From positions 172,070-236,069 of the forward strand of contig NZ_BMJC01000004.1 of assembly GCF_014642875.1 (NCBI RefSeq): a stretch of 64,000 nt of DNA, given 5' to 3'. This document shows, in pieces, positions 52,204 through 60,396 of this stretch. The stretch's first letter is position 1. Each line of letters begins with the position of its first letter. Both the position numbers and the translations under genes were made by a program. The stretch is from Puia dinghuensis. GTDB taxonomy: Bacteria; Bacteroidota; Bacteroidia; Chitinophagales; Chitinophagaceae. The notes under the pieces were generated by a model that was not told the DNA's origin, did not search any database, and worked only from the letters and a program-made list of their open reading frames with translations.

Positions 52204-53394
52204 TTACGGTTTAGGTTTTTGTGCATTAAGCCAGTCTACGATACCCAGAAAGATCTTCTGGGCTACCGCTTTATGGAATTTGGGGCTGAGTATCTTCTTC
52301 TCATCTCCCGGGTTGCTGAGAAAAGCGACCTCTACCAGCACATTGGGATAGTTGGTGGGCCCGCTTAACGAAAAGTTGAAGCTGCCGACGTTTCCATATT
52401 CGGCAAGCCCCAGGGTCAGCATTCTATTCAGGATGGCCATGCTCAGGGGACGGAAACCGAGGTAGCGATAGTAGGTGCTTGTTCCCTCAACGGTGTCGTA
52501 GGAGGCCGAGTTGAGATGGATGCTCACCAGCAGATGCGGGTCGTATTCTTTTAGCATCGCGATCCTTTCGGGCATGCTGAGCGTAGTATCCTTTGTCCGC
52601 GTCATGAAAATGTGTTGTACACCTGCGGTCTTCAGCATCTTTCGTAGTTGTTCGGCGATGAGCAGGGTATAATTTTTTTCCAGGATCTTGCTGGTGACAC
52701 CCGTAGCGCCCGAGTTGTCACCTCCATGTCCCGCGTCGATGGCGATGCGTAATTTGCGGATGTCGAGCACGGCCGGCTGACGGCGGATGCGTATGATCAG
52801 ATGCCTGCCCACGCTGTCGTAAGCGATGGCATAACCCCAGTGTTGCGGGTGTTTCAGCTGGATATAGACACGGAAGACATCATCCTCCACCTGTTCGTAC
52901 CAGGTGTTGCTGATCTCTTTGGCAGAGTGCAGCTGGGTGATCCAATTAGTATTGCTGGTGACTCCAAAGACATCCACTACGACCCTCGATGGGTCGAGAA
53001 GCTGCATGCCCCGATAGGGATACCGGTCATCCAGCGTAAGCGTGACATAGTCGGAGGCCGTGTCACCGTATACTTTTATATTGCCGGTGAGATGCGGGTT
53101 ATGGGCGATGGGCCGGTTGACCTGTTTGCCCTGCAGCACCAGGCTGGTCTTGGCGATATACGCATAGTGCAAGGTAGAAAGCCTTACTTTGTAGTCGGTG
53201 TTAAAGCTGTCGACAATGGTTACGAGGACATTGGAATCCAGGAAACCGATCTTGGCGCCCCCGAGGCGGTCGTCACCGATGCCATATTCCATGAAGGGAA
53301 GCTGGCCTGTCGTCCTTGCCAGCCAGAAGCTGCCCTGGGAGAAGCCGGGGAAGGCCAGCAGCAGGAGCAGGAAGCCAATCGTTGATCGCCGCAT
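52204..53394 (-). CDS. N-acetylmuramoyl-L-alanine amidase (AmiC-like)
   Basis: The 396-residue enzyme has a signal peptide (IGFLLLLLAFPGFSQG), an N-terminal beta-rich region with an AMIN-like stretch (DRYPYRGMQLLDPSRVVVDVFG), and an Amidase_3 catalytic domain: IAIDAGHGGDNSGATG (first zinc His near 228), LEKNYTL with the zinc Glu, VSIHLNSA with the second His near 308, and NVLVEVAFLSNPGDE with the catalytic Glu. It cleaves the amide between muramic acid and the stem peptide in the periplasm. Confidence 0.9.
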   Translation of the reverse strand: MRRSTIGFLLLLLAFPGFSQGSFWLARTTGQLPFMEYGIGDDRLGGAKIGFLDSNVLVTIVDSFNTDYKVRLSTLHYAYIAKTSLVLQGKQVNRPIAHNPHLTGNIKVYGDTASDYVTLTLDDRYPYRGMQLLDPSRVVVDVFGVTSNTNWITQLHSAKEISNTWYEQVEDDVFRVYIQLKHPQHWGYAIAYDSVGRHLIIRIRRQPAVLDIRKLRIAIDAGHGGDNSGATGVTSKILEKNYTLLIAEQLRKMLKTAGVQHIFMTRTKDTTLSMPERIAMLKEYDPHLLVSIHLNSASYDTVEGTSTYYRYLGFRPLSMAILNRMLTLGLAEYGNVGSFNFSLSGPTNYPNVLVEVAFLSNPGDEKKILSPKFHKAVAQKIFLGIVDWLNAQKPKP

Positions 53395-53424
53395 GCTTTG
53401 AATCTTTTCTTAAAGATAATTTAT

Positions 53425-53462
53425 AAAAGAAAAGCCACTCGCAAATTATTTGCAAAGTGGCT
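53425..53462 (-). terminator. intrinsic terminator of the acyl-CoA dehydrogenase operon
   Basis: AGCCACT (53433-53439) and AGTGGCT (53456-53462) form a stem enclosing a second small hairpin. On the minus strand the stem is followed by TTTTCTTTT. It lies 46 bases after the stop. Confidence 0.75.
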
Positions 53463-53507
53463 CTGTTGCTCATGTGTGGACCCGCGAGTATGTTATAATG
53501 CCGCCCT

Positions 53508-55301
53508 TTACAGGGGATACTTGTTGTCGTTGATCAGCTTATCAGCAATGCGTCTCCGGGCATCCTTGCTGTTAAAGGGATCGACCTTGGTGAATCGCTT
53601 GAGCCCAAGGAGCATCATCCGCTGTTCGTCCCCGTCAGCAAAGGCATTGATCGCGTCTTTCCCGGATTTATTGATCCGATCGGCTGCATCATAGAGGAAC
53701 GTGCGCATAATGTCGAGTTCGAAGGCTGCGCCGGCCTCACCCCGCTGATCGGCCAGTTTCCATGCCCGTAACAGGGCGCTTTCCGCCACAAAGGTATCGA
53801 TGGCCATGTCGGCGATGTGCATCAGGACCTCCTGCTCGTTCTCCAGCTTCGTCATCAGCTTCTGCACTGCGGCGCCTGCCGTCATAAGGATCGCCTTCTT
53901 AAAATTCTGGATCGCCTTCTTCTCTTTTGCAAAGGGTGCGTCGCCATCATTGCCGAATTCAGGGATACTCATCAGCTCTTTCGACACGGCCATGGCGGGG
54001 CCCATAATGTCTAACCTGCCCTTCATGGCGCGTTTCAAAACCATGTCGACGGTGAGCAGGCGGTTTATCTCATTTGTCCCTTCATAGATGCGGTTGATGC
54101 GGCTGTCGCGATAGGCCTTGGAGATAATATATTCATCGCTGTACCCGTTGCCGCCATGGATCTGGACGCCTTCATCGACCACAAAGTCGAGCATTTCGCT
54201 GCCGAATACCTTCAGGATGGCACATTCGATGGCATATTCTTCGGCTGCGCCAAGCACCGCCTCATTGAAGGGTTTGCCTTCGGCGGCCAGGCCCACTTCC
54301 TTGTCATCGATCCATTTGGTCGTCCGGTACAGCGCGGTCTCCGCCGTCCAGATGAGGATAGCGATCCCGGCGATCTTGTTCTTGATAGCGCCAAAGTTGG
54401 CGATGGGGGTCTTGAACTGCTCGCGGGTCTTCGCATACTGGATGGAGGTGGTAGCGGCCCGTTTGGCACCCCCGGCTGCGGCTGCACAAAGCTTGAGGCG
54501 GCCGATATTCAGAATATTGAATGCGATGATATGACCTTTGCCGATCTCGCCCAGCAGGTTCTCTGCCGGAACCTTACAGTCCTGGAAATACAATTGTACG
54601 GTAGACGAACCCTTGATGCCCATCTTGTGTTCTTCGGGTCCCTGGGTAAACCCTTCGAATCCCCGCTCTACGATAAAGGCGGAGAATTTGTCGCCGTCAA
54701 TCTTTGCAAACACGGTATAGACGTCTGCAAAGCCGCCGTTGGTGATCCAGCATTTCTGACCGTTGAGCAGGTAGTATTTGCCATCGGCCGACAATTTAGC
54801 CGTCGTCCTGGCGCCCAGGGCATCGCTGCCGCTGTTGGGTTCGGTGAGGCCATAGGACCCTTTCCATTCGCCGCTGGCCAATTTGGGAATATATTTCTTC
54901 TTTTGTTCAGGGGTACCGAAATAAAGAATCGGCAGGGTACCGATGCCCGTATGCGCGGAAACGCCAACCGAGAAGGAGAAGCCGCCGCCCAGCCCTTCAT
55001 TCACCAGCGTAGCCGTTATAAAGTCTTTTCCCAGGCCACCGTATTCCTCAGGAACAGCTGCGCCCAGCAGCCCCTGCTCACCCGCCTTTTGAATAAGCGA
55101 TGGCATCAGCCCGGGTTCCAATTTATCGATGCGGTCGATGATGGGTAGCACCTCGGCATCCAGAAAGGCGTTACACATGTCTTTTACCATCTGCTGTTCT
55201 TCATTAAAATCCTCCGGGATAAAGGTCTCGAAGGGAGAGCTTTCCTTTATCAGCCACTCGGCGCCCTTCAGGGCTTGTTTTTTTTCGGTAGACGCGCTCA
55301 T
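53508..55301 (-). CDS. acyl-CoA dehydrogenase family protein (VLCAD-like)
   Basis: The 597-residue flavoprotein starts with a long N-terminal region and then has AVPEEYGGLGKDFI, GLTEPNSGSDALGARTTAKLS (near 153), CWITNGGFADVYTVFAK, and YAIECAILKVFGSEMLDFVVDEGVQIHGGNGYSDEYIISKAYRDSRINRIYEGTNEINR, given here by its ends, near 353-408, with the catalytic Glu region. The C-terminal extension of about 170 residues is typical of very-long-chain enzymes. It catalyses the first beta-oxidation step. It lies 12 bases after marR in one operon. Confidence 0.9.
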   Translation of the reverse strand: MSASTEKKQALKGAEWLIKESSPFETFIPEDFNEEQQMVKDMCNAFLDAEVLPIIDRIDKLEPGLMPSLIQKAGEQGLLGAAVPEEYGGLGKDFITATLVNEGLGGGFSFSVGVSAHTGIGTLPILYFGTPEQKKKYIPKLASGEWKGSYGLTEPNSGSDALGARTTAKLSADGKYYLLNGQKCWITNGGFADVYTVFAKIDGDKFSAFIVERGFEGFTQGPEEHKMGIKGSSTVQLYFQDCKVPAENLLGEIGKGHIIAFNILNIGRLKLCAAAAGGAKRAATTSIQYAKTREQFKTPIANFGAIKNKIAGIAILIWTAETALYRTTKWIDDKEVGLAAEGKPFNEAVLGAAEEYAIECAILKVFGSEMLDFVVDEGVQIHGGNGYSDEYIISKAYRDSRINRIYEGTNEINRLLTVDMVLKRAMKGRLDIMGPAMAVSKELMSIPEFGNDGDAPFAKEKKAIQNFKKAILMTAGAAVQKLMTKLENEQEVLMHIADMAIDTFVAESALLRAWKLADQRGEAGAAFELDIMRTFLYDAADRINKSGKDAINAFADGDEQRMMLLGLKRFTKVDPFNSKDARRRIADKLINDNKYPL

Positions 55302-55313
55302 AGAAAATAGTTT

Positions 55314-55754
55314 TTATCGAAGGTTGTCGTATACAATTTGCAAAACTTCCTTGCAGATGTCGATGCGGTCGGGGGGTACGCCTTCCAATGCTTCGTTGAG
55401 GGTGGCTTCCGCCAGTTGCATCGTCTCTTCCTGCAATTTCAGGGCCTGTTTGGTAAGAAAGATCAGGTTGATGCGCCGGTCGCTCTCCGAGGGCACGCGT
55501 CTTACCAGTTGTTGTTTTTCGAGGTTATCCACCAGCCGGGTGATGCTGGGTTTATCCCGGAAAGTAGCGCTGCAAAGCTCCTGCTGGCTCTTACCGTCTT
55601 CTTTCCATAATTGGTACAGGACACTCCATTGTTCGATCGTGATCTTCAATCCCGCGGAGTTGAATTTCTTTTGCAGATTGCGGGCAATGGCCGTGCTGGC
55701 TTTGCCAGTGATAAAACTGTAGAGTTCGCCTTTCTTGAATTGGTTGTTTGACAT
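55314..55754 (-). CDS. MarR-family regulator of the acyl-CoA dehydrogenase operon
   Basis: The 146-residue winged-helix repressor has IEQWSVLYQLWKEDGKSQQELCSATFRDKPSITRLVDNLEKQQLVRRVPSESDRR, cited by its ends (about 38-95), a classic MarR HTH and wing. Flanking helices form the dimer and ligand pocket. It is the first gene of the operon, and a palindrome overlaps its promoter, so it probably represses itself and the downstream dehydrogenase until a fatty-acid-derived ligand binds. Confidence 0.9.
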   Translation of the reverse strand: MSNNQFKKGELYSFITGKASTAIARNLQKKFNSAGLKITIEQWSVLYQLWKEDGKSQQELCSATFRDKPSITRLVDNLEKQQLVRRVPSESDRRINLIFLTKQALKLQEETMQLAEATLNEALEGVPPDRIDICKEVLQIVYDNLR

Positions 55755-55756
55755 AC

Positions 55757-55783
55757 AGTTAGATAAACAACTAACTAAAAGTA
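55757..55783 (-). promoter_or_regulatory. MarR-type operator overlapping a TACTTTTA -7 box
   Basis: AGTTAG (55757-55762) and CTAACT (55771-55776) are inverted repeats 8 bases apart, directly before the marR start. On the minus strand TACTTTTA (55783-55776) shares its last base with the palindrome, so a bound dimer would cover the start site. Confidence 0.65.
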
Positions 55784-55927
55784 CGGATTTTTTCTGGATG
55801 GCGGAAGGATTTCGAAAAATATTTTGCGCGGCCGCAGTCAGTTGGAGAGGGTGCGGCTGCAGGCAGTCGGAGCGGGTGCGGTCGCAGGCGTTAGCCCTTT
55901 GCCGGGAATGCGCTATTTTTGATTAAA

Positions 55928-56758
55928 GTGCATTCACAGCATTTCATTGCTTTCCGCTCATCGCGTTTTCATTATTCTTCCTGGGGGACGGGGAGCCGTA
56001 TTCTCTTCGCCTTTCATGGCTATGGGGAGTCGGCTGGAAGCTTTTCTTTTTTGGAAGAAGCGCTGGGCAGCGATTTTACGATCATCGCTCCCGACCTGCC
56101 ATTTCATGGGGCGACCCAATGGGCGGAGGACAGGCTTTTTCTCGATCCCCATGACTTTCTTGCTCTATTGGAGGAAATAGCGGCCGGGTTTCCCGGTCGG
56201 GAAGCAGGGTGGTGGCTGATGGGGTACAGCATGGGTGGCCGGGTGGCGTTGCAGTTGCTCGAATTTGCGCCACAGCGGGTCCAACGGCTGGTGATGCTGG
56301 CGCCGGATGGCTTGAAGGTGAACCCCTGGTATTGGTTAGGCACCCAGAGCAGGGCTGGCAATCAGCTGTTTCGGTGGACGATGAAAAAGCCGGGATGGCT
56401 TTTTTTCCTGCTGCGCACCGGTAATAAACTACGCCTTGTAAACCCCAGTCTGTATAAGTTTGCCGCCTATTATATCAACGATGACCGGCTTCGCCAGGAC
56501 CTCTACACCCGCTGGACCACGATGCGGGGTTTCCGGCCGCGGCTAGATGTGATCGCCGGTTTTATCCGTGAGCGGCAGATTCCCGTGTTCCTGCTCTATG
56601 GCAGCTATGACCGGATCATCCCTTCGGGGCGGGGAGAGCGCTTCCGTCAGCGCACGGCCCCTTATTGCCGGCTGACCCTGTTGGCGGCAGGGCATCAGCT
56701 GCTGCAACCTAAATTCATAGAAGTCATCACTAACGCGCTATATTTACCGATCATTTGA
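55928..56758 (+). CDS. alpha/beta hydrolase
   Basis: The 276-residue hydrolase has ILFAFHGYGESAGSFSFLEE (HG motif near 29), LMGYSMGGRVALQLLEF (nucleophile Ser near 101) and a late AAGHQLLQ with the catalytic His. No signal peptide. I chose GTG at 55928, 6 bases after the TATTTTTG box at 55914-55921; a TTG at 55919 would lie inside that box. Its stop and the glycosyltransferase start share one base (TGATG). Substrate unknown. Confidence 0.78.
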   Translation: MHSQHFIAFRSSRFHYSSWGTGSRILFAFHGYGESAGSFSFLEEALGSDFTIIAPDLPFHGATQWAEDRLFLDPHDFLALLEEIAAGFPGREAGWWLMGYSMGGRVALQLLEFAPQRVQRLVMLAPDGLKVNPWYWLGTQSRAGNQLFRWTMKKPGWLFFLLRTGNKLRLVNPSLYKFAAYYINDDRLRQDLYTRWTTMRGFRPRLDVIAGFIRERQIPVFLLYGSYDRIIPSGRGERFRQRTAPYCRLTLLAAGHQLLQPKFIEVITNALYLPII

Positions 56759-57984
56759 TGGTAACGCTCTCCTTTACACTGATTGGTTGTCTGCTTTTCG
56801 CTGTTTATAGCGGGCTCATCGCCTGGTATCACCAGGCCTGGATGGCTTTGCCGGTGTTTGTGCCGGGGGCGGCGCAGCCGCGGACAAAGATCACGGTGCT
56901 GATCCCCGCCCGCAACGAGGAAGAAAATATTGGTAATTGCCTACAGAGCCTCGCGGCCCAGACCTATCCCCGTCATCTTTTCGAGGTGATCGTCATCGAC
57001 GACCATTCCACCGATGGGACGGCGGCCGTGGTGCGGGAGTTTACCGGGTCCGGCTTCCAGGCCAAGGATGTGGTCCGGGGCATGCCGGTTGGTGACACTG
57101 CCGCGGCGCCGCTGGGCATACGGTACCTGCCCCTCGCGGAGGCGCCGCGTGACGGTGCCGTTACCGCCCACAAGAAATTTGCCATCGAAACCGGTGTGGC
57201 CCGGGCTACAGGTGAACTCATCGTCGCAACTGATGCGGATTGTCTTTTTGACCCTGACTGGCTTTCGACGCTGGCGGCCTTTTATGAAGAGAAGGGGGCC
57301 ATGTTTATCGCGGCGCCCGTGCGCATCGGCGGGATGAGCGTATGGGGCCGGCAGTCTTCGTTGTTATCTGTTTTCCAGACACTGGACTTTATCACGCTGC
57401 AGGGCATCACCGGCGCGGCGGTTCACAGCAGGATACATTCCATGTGCAACGGGGCCAATCTTGCCTATGCAAAAGCGGCCTTTCTGGAAGTTGGCGGCTT
57501 CAAAGGCATCGACAGCATTCCTTCCGGGGACGATATGCTGTTGATGCATAAGATATTCCTTCGATGGCCGCAGCAGGTCTTCTTTCTAAAAAATTCCCGG
57601 GCCATCGTTTCGACCCGGCCCGAGTCGACGTGGAAGGCCTTTTTTCACCAGCGCATCCGCTGGGCGAGCAAGGCCGACAGCTATGACGACAAACGCATTT
57701 TTTGGGTCCTGCTGCTGGTCTACCTCGTAAATGCGCTATTCCTCATCCTGGCCATCGCCGCCTGTTGGAATAGCTGGTGGGGGTTCCTGCTGCTGGTGCT
57801 GCTGGTGGCAAAGACGATGGTGGAATATCCCTTTGTCAGCGAAGTGGCTGCCTTTTTCGGGCAGCGGAAGCTGATGGCCTGGTTTCCGGTATTACAGCCC
57901 TTTCACATCGGCTATACGCTTGTCGCTGGCTGGCTGGGGAAGTTCGGCAGCTATCGCTGGAAGGACAGAAAAGTGGTGAAATGA
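56758..57984 (+). CDS. membrane glycosyltransferase family 2
   Basis: The 408-residue protein has an N-terminal membrane helix (FTLIGCLLFAVYSGLIAWYH), a GT-A domain with KITVLIPARNEEENIGNCLQSLAAQTYP, VIVIDDHSTDGT and VATDADCLFDPDWL (DxD-like), GDDMLLMHKIF, then QRIRWASKAD, the QxxRW motif of processive synthases. Two to three helices close the protein. ATG at 56758 is used; an in-frame TTG lies 3 bases upstream. Probably transfers sugar to a lipid or polymer. The next gene starts at ATGA overlap. Confidence 0.87.
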   Translation: MVTLSFTLIGCLLFAVYSGLIAWYHQAWMALPVFVPGAAQPRTKITVLIPARNEEENIGNCLQSLAAQTYPRHLFEVIVIDDHSTDGTAAVVREFTGSGFQAKDVVRGMPVGDTAAAPLGIRYLPLAEAPRDGAVTAHKKFAIETGVARATGELIVATDADCLFDPDWLSTLAAFYEEKGAMFIAAPVRIGGMSVWGRQSSLLSVFQTLDFITLQGITGAAVHSRIHSMCNGANLAYAKAAFLEVGGFKGIDSIPSGDDMLLMHKIFLRWPQQVFFLKNSRAIVSTRPESTWKAFFHQRIRWASKADSYDDKRIFWVLLLVYLVNALFLILAIAACWNSWWGFLLLVLLVAKTMVEYPFVSEVAAFFGQRKLMAWFPVLQPFHIGYTLVAGWLGKFGSYRWKDRKVVK

Positions 57985-59042
57985 GTGGAAAAAGAAATAT
58001 AGCAAGGCGTTTGCTGCGCAACAAGGGGGCGATGTTCGGGCTCATCGTCATCGGAGCGGCCATCTTTGTGGCCGTCACCGGTTATTTTATCGCTCCTGAC
58101 GCATCGCCGGACGCCAACCGCATCATCGTGGAGATCGGGGGGCGAAAGCCCGGCTTCAGTCAGTTGTTCCTGCTACTGAAAAAGCAAGGGTCCGTCACCC
58201 GGACCTCCTTTTTCTACCGCCTGCTCTATGGCCGTGAGGACAGGTATGACTATATCCCGATAAATTCCTATATGCAGCAAATGGACAGCCTCATCGTGGA
58301 GAAATATGTGGATGAAGGCGTCGCTGAAAGAAGGGCCTATTTTTCACCCACTGGTTTTCGCATCGAGACGCGGCGGTTTTGGCTGGGGACGGACAAATAT
58401 GGCCGGGATATCCTCAGCAGGTTGCTCATCGGCGTCAGAGTAAGCCTGGCCGTCGGGATGGTGACCGTGCTGCTTTCGTTAAGCGTGGGGGTTCTGCTGG
58501 GTGCGCTGGCCGGCTATTTTCGCGGCCGGGTGGACGAGATCATCCTTTGGCTGGTGAATGTTATCTGGAGTATTCCGACCTTACTGTTGGTCTTTGCGAT
58601 CATGCTGGTGTTGGGCAAGGGCTTCTGGCAGGTATTCGTGGCGATTGGTCTCACGCTTTGGGTCAACGTAGCCAGGATAGTCCGCGGCCAGGTGCTGGCC
58701 GTGCGCGAACGGGAATATGTTGAAGCCGCGCGGGCGCTGGGGTATTCGCATACCCGCATCCTGTTTCGTCATATCCTGCCGAATGTGATGGGTCCGGTGT
58801 GGGTGGTGGCTGCTTCCAATTTCGCTTCGGCAATCGTCATCGAAGCCGGGCTCAGCTTCCTGGGCGTTGGTGTACAGCCGCCACAGCCCAGCTGGGGTCT
58901 GATGATAAAGGAGAATTACAATTTTATCATTACCCATAATCCCGTGCTGGCGCTGGCGCCCGGTGTAGCTATTATGTTGCTGGTGCTGGCTTTCAACCTG
59001 CTGGGCAATGGATTGCGGGATGCGTTGGATGTACGAGTGTGA
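57981..59042 (+). CDS. ABC transporter permease (OppC/DppC type)
   Basis: The 353-residue inner-membrane permease has helix 1 (AMFGLIVIGAAIFVAVTGYFIA), a long periplasmic segment of about 100 residues, WLGTDKYGRDILSRLLIGVRVSLAVGM (the OppC signature near 135), and the EAA loop REYVEAARALGYSHTRILFRHILPN. Its start overlaps the glycosyltransferase stop as ATGA. The partner OppB, ATPase and binding protein are not adjacent. A Lrp gene lies convergent after it. Family is clear, cargo is not. Confidence 0.85.
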   Translation: MSGKRNIARRLLRNKGAMFGLIVIGAAIFVAVTGYFIAPDASPDANRIIVEIGGRKPGFSQLFLLLKKQGSVTRTSFFYRLLYGREDRYDYIPINSYMQQMDSLIVEKYVDEGVAERRAYFSPTGFRIETRRFWLGTDKYGRDILSRLLIGVRVSLAVGMVTVLLSLSVGVLLGALAGYFRGRVDEIILWLVNVIWSIPTLLLVFAIMLVLGKGFWQVFVAIGLTLWVNVARIVRGQVLAVREREYVEAARALGYSHTRILFRHILPNVMGPVWVVAASNFASAIVIEAGLSFLGVGVQPPQPSWGLMIKENYNFIITHNPVLALAPGVAIMLLVLAFNLLGNGLRDALDVRV

Positions 59043-59058
59043 AGTGGAATGGAGAAGG

Positions 59059-59529
59059 CTATTCTTTGAAGACCTGGACGTTGCGGTTGAGGCTTTCGTC
59101 GAGGGAGATAAAGGTCTCGGTGCGTTCGATGCCTTTAATCTTCTGGAGTTCGTCATGGAGAACAAACCGAAGCTGATTGATGTCCTTGCAGACGATCTCT
59201 GCGAACATGCTGTAGTTGCCGGTGGTGTAATTGAGCCGGACGATCTCGGGAATTTTCTGCAGCTCTCTTGCTACGCTGTCATAGAGGGAGCTTTTCTCGA
59301 GGTAGATCCCGATGAAGGCGATGACGTCATAACCTAGTTGTTTAAGGTCTACGTGTAATTTTGTACCTTTAACGACAGACAGTTCTTGCAGCTTCTTTAT
59401 CCTGACATGGATCGTGCCTCCCGAAACAAATAGTTTTTTTCCTAGTTCAGCGTAGGAGATCTCTGCGTTCTCCATCATTTCATGGATGATCTGCAGATCT
59501 AATTTGTCGAGATTCAATTTAGCGGCCAT
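59059..59529 (-). CDS. Lrp/AsnC-family transcriptional regulator
   Basis: The 156-residue regulator has an N-terminal HTH (LDLQIIHEMMENAEISYAELGKKLFVSGGTIHVRIKKL, cited by its ends, about 7-46) and a RAM/AsnC ligand domain (VIAFIGIYLEKSSLYDSVARELQKIPEIVRLNYTTGNYSMFAEIV). Such proteins sense amino acids as octamers. The terminal EAFISLDESLNRN-like end is normal. Target genes unknown. The start at 59529 is the first ATG. A 405-base gap to its right holds the tRNA-like RNA. Confidence 0.92.
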   Translation of the reverse strand: MAAKLNLDKLDLQIIHEMMENAEISYAELGKKLFVSGGTIHVRIKKLQELSVVKGTKLHVDLKQLGYDVIAFIGIYLEKSSLYDSVARELQKIPEIVRLNYTTGNYSMFAEIVCKDINQLRFVLHDELQKIKGIERTETFISLDESLNRNVQVFKE

Positions 59530-59637
59530 CTTAAATAGAGTTTTTGAATTTTATCTACATCAGATTGCAAATATTTGAATTTTTTTTAAATCACAAAAAT
59601 TTTTGTTCAAAAAATGTAAAGAATTCGGGCATTTCTT

Positions 59638-59645
59638 TAATTTTG
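59638..59645 (+). promoter_or_regulatory. TAATTTTG -7 box for the tRNA-like RNA
   Basis: TAATTTTG (59638-59645) is an exact TAnnTTTG match about 32 bases before the first base of the tRNA-like structure. No clear TTG at -33. Confidence 0.5.
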
Positions 59646-59677
59646 TTTCAACAACGATTCAGAAAGTTCTTTAAAAT

Positions 59678-59848
59678 TGTGGAGTGATGAAACTTGGCAG
59701 ACATGCCCTCTTGTCTCGGGGGTGGGGAGTCAGGGACAAACATAGTGTAATGCCGGGTCCGACAAAAATCGGGTTCGACTGGGGTTGACCACCACTACAT
59801 TGCGCTACAGCTAACCGCCCCGTGGAGGTTCGAATCCTCCCTCTACAG
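59678..59848 (+). ncRNA. tRNA-like RNA with leucine-type body and an oversized variable region
   Basis: TGTGGAG (59678-59684) pairs with CTCTACA (59841-59847) as an acceptor stem with one G-T. ATG/CAT (59687-59689, 59702-59704) with AAACTTGGCAGA forms a leucine-like D arm. CCCTC/GGGGG (59706-59710, 59718-59722) with loop TTGTCTC forms an anticodon arm with GTC in the anticodon position, and GGAGG-TTCGAAT-CCTCC (59824-59840) is a perfect T arm. Between lie 101 bases that can fold: GGGG/CCCC at the base, TAGTGTAATG with CATTGCGCTA (59743-59752, 59798-59807), and GTCCGA/TCGGGT. The leucine-type body does not fit a GTC anticodon, so this is an atypical tRNA, tRNA-derived RNA or relic. Confidence 0.6.
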
Positions 59849-59858
59849 CAGATTAATG

Positions 59859-59894
59859 AATGCCCCGCCCAAAAGGCGGGGCATTGTTGTTTTG
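59859..59894 (+). terminator. intrinsic terminator after the tRNA-like RNA
   Basis: AATGCCCCGCC (59859-59869) pairs perfectly with GGCGGGGCATT (59875-59885), loop CAAAA, followed by TGTTGTTTT. It makes the RNA a single-gene transcription unit. Confidence 0.88.
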
Positions 59895-59934
59895 GAGCCG
59901 GCCGGAGCTTGCTCCGGTACCTATGCCCGGCCAT

Positions 59935-60228
59935 TTACTTTGAAGCCCTGGGCTTTTTCATCTTACTTTTTCTATCGGCGGCATCTTGCTCGAGAACCAA
60001 ACTCAACAAAAGAGGGGGTTCTATCTCCATAAAAGCGGCTAGCCGAAAGAGGTCCTTCAATTGAAAATTTTCCACTTTGTCGATCAGCCTTGTAAAACGT
60101 ACATTGTTTATTCCCAGGTCATGCGCCACTATTGTCTTGGGAATAAATTTAAAGATATCCCGAAAGTGCTTTATCCGCCCCGCAGCCATCATAGGTGCGA
60201 TCAATTCATATCTCGAATCCTTAGCCAT
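59935..60228 (-). CDS. small HTH-like conserved hypothetical protein
   Basis: The 97-residue basic protein has MAKDSRYELIAPMMAAGRIKHFRDIFKFIPKTIVAHDLGINNVRFTRLIDK..., cited by positions 1-52, in which TIVAHDLGINNVRFTRL resembles the DNA-binding helix of an XRE-like HTH, followed by FQLKDLFRLAAFMEIE. A Lys/Arg tail closes it. The pattern is familiar from Chitinophagaceae but its function is not known. It has a consensus promoter and lies next to the tRNA-like RNA. Confidence 0.65.
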   Translation of the reverse strand: MAKDSRYELIAPMMAAGRIKHFRDIFKFIPKTIVAHDLGINNVRFTRLIDKVENFQLKDLFRLAAFMEIEPPLLLSLVLEQDAADRKSKMKKPRASK

Positions 60229-60274
60229 AAACCCAAAGAAAAGAGGTAGTTAGCAATATTGCTCAAAAACATAC

Positions 60275-60312
60275 CAAACATATTGATAAAATGTATCACA
60301 CAAATATATTTG
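60275..60312. promoter_or_regulatory. overlapping divergent promoters
   Basis: Minus strand: TTG (60303-60301), 18 bases, TATGTTTG (60282-60275), for the gene at 59935-60228. Plus strand: TTG (60283-60285), 19 bases, TATATTTG (60305-60312), for the gene at 60397. They overlap, so one may regulate the other. Both are exact consensus boxes. Confidence 0.65.
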
Positions 60313-60396
60313 CGGTCTAAAAAGACCATTTTAAGAGATAATTTGTATATATTGCAGGAACCAGCCCGAGTATCAAAAGTGATAAACCTAATCAAA

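Noticed and set aside
55800-55927. Small gene in the G+C-rich gap between marR and the hydrolase
   Set aside because: The frame is short and repetitive in GGAGAGGGTGCGG-like sequence and overlaps the hydrolase promoter.
59678-59848. tmRNA (ssrA) or 4.5S/SRP RNA
   Set aside because: tmRNA should be about 350-400 bases with a tag frame and lacks an anticodon arm; the SRP RNA signature GGUCAGG...GGAAGCAGC is absent. A tRNA-like fold explains the ends better.
59781-59848. A second, normal-sized tRNA formed from the 3' part alone
   Set aside because: No 5' acceptor strand complementary to CTCTACA occurs about 70 bases upstream of it and no D arm can be drawn.
60259-60396. A longer start for the hypothetical gene at 60397
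   Set aside because: It would begin upstream of the predicted transcription start and cross the divergent promoter region; no similarity supports it.
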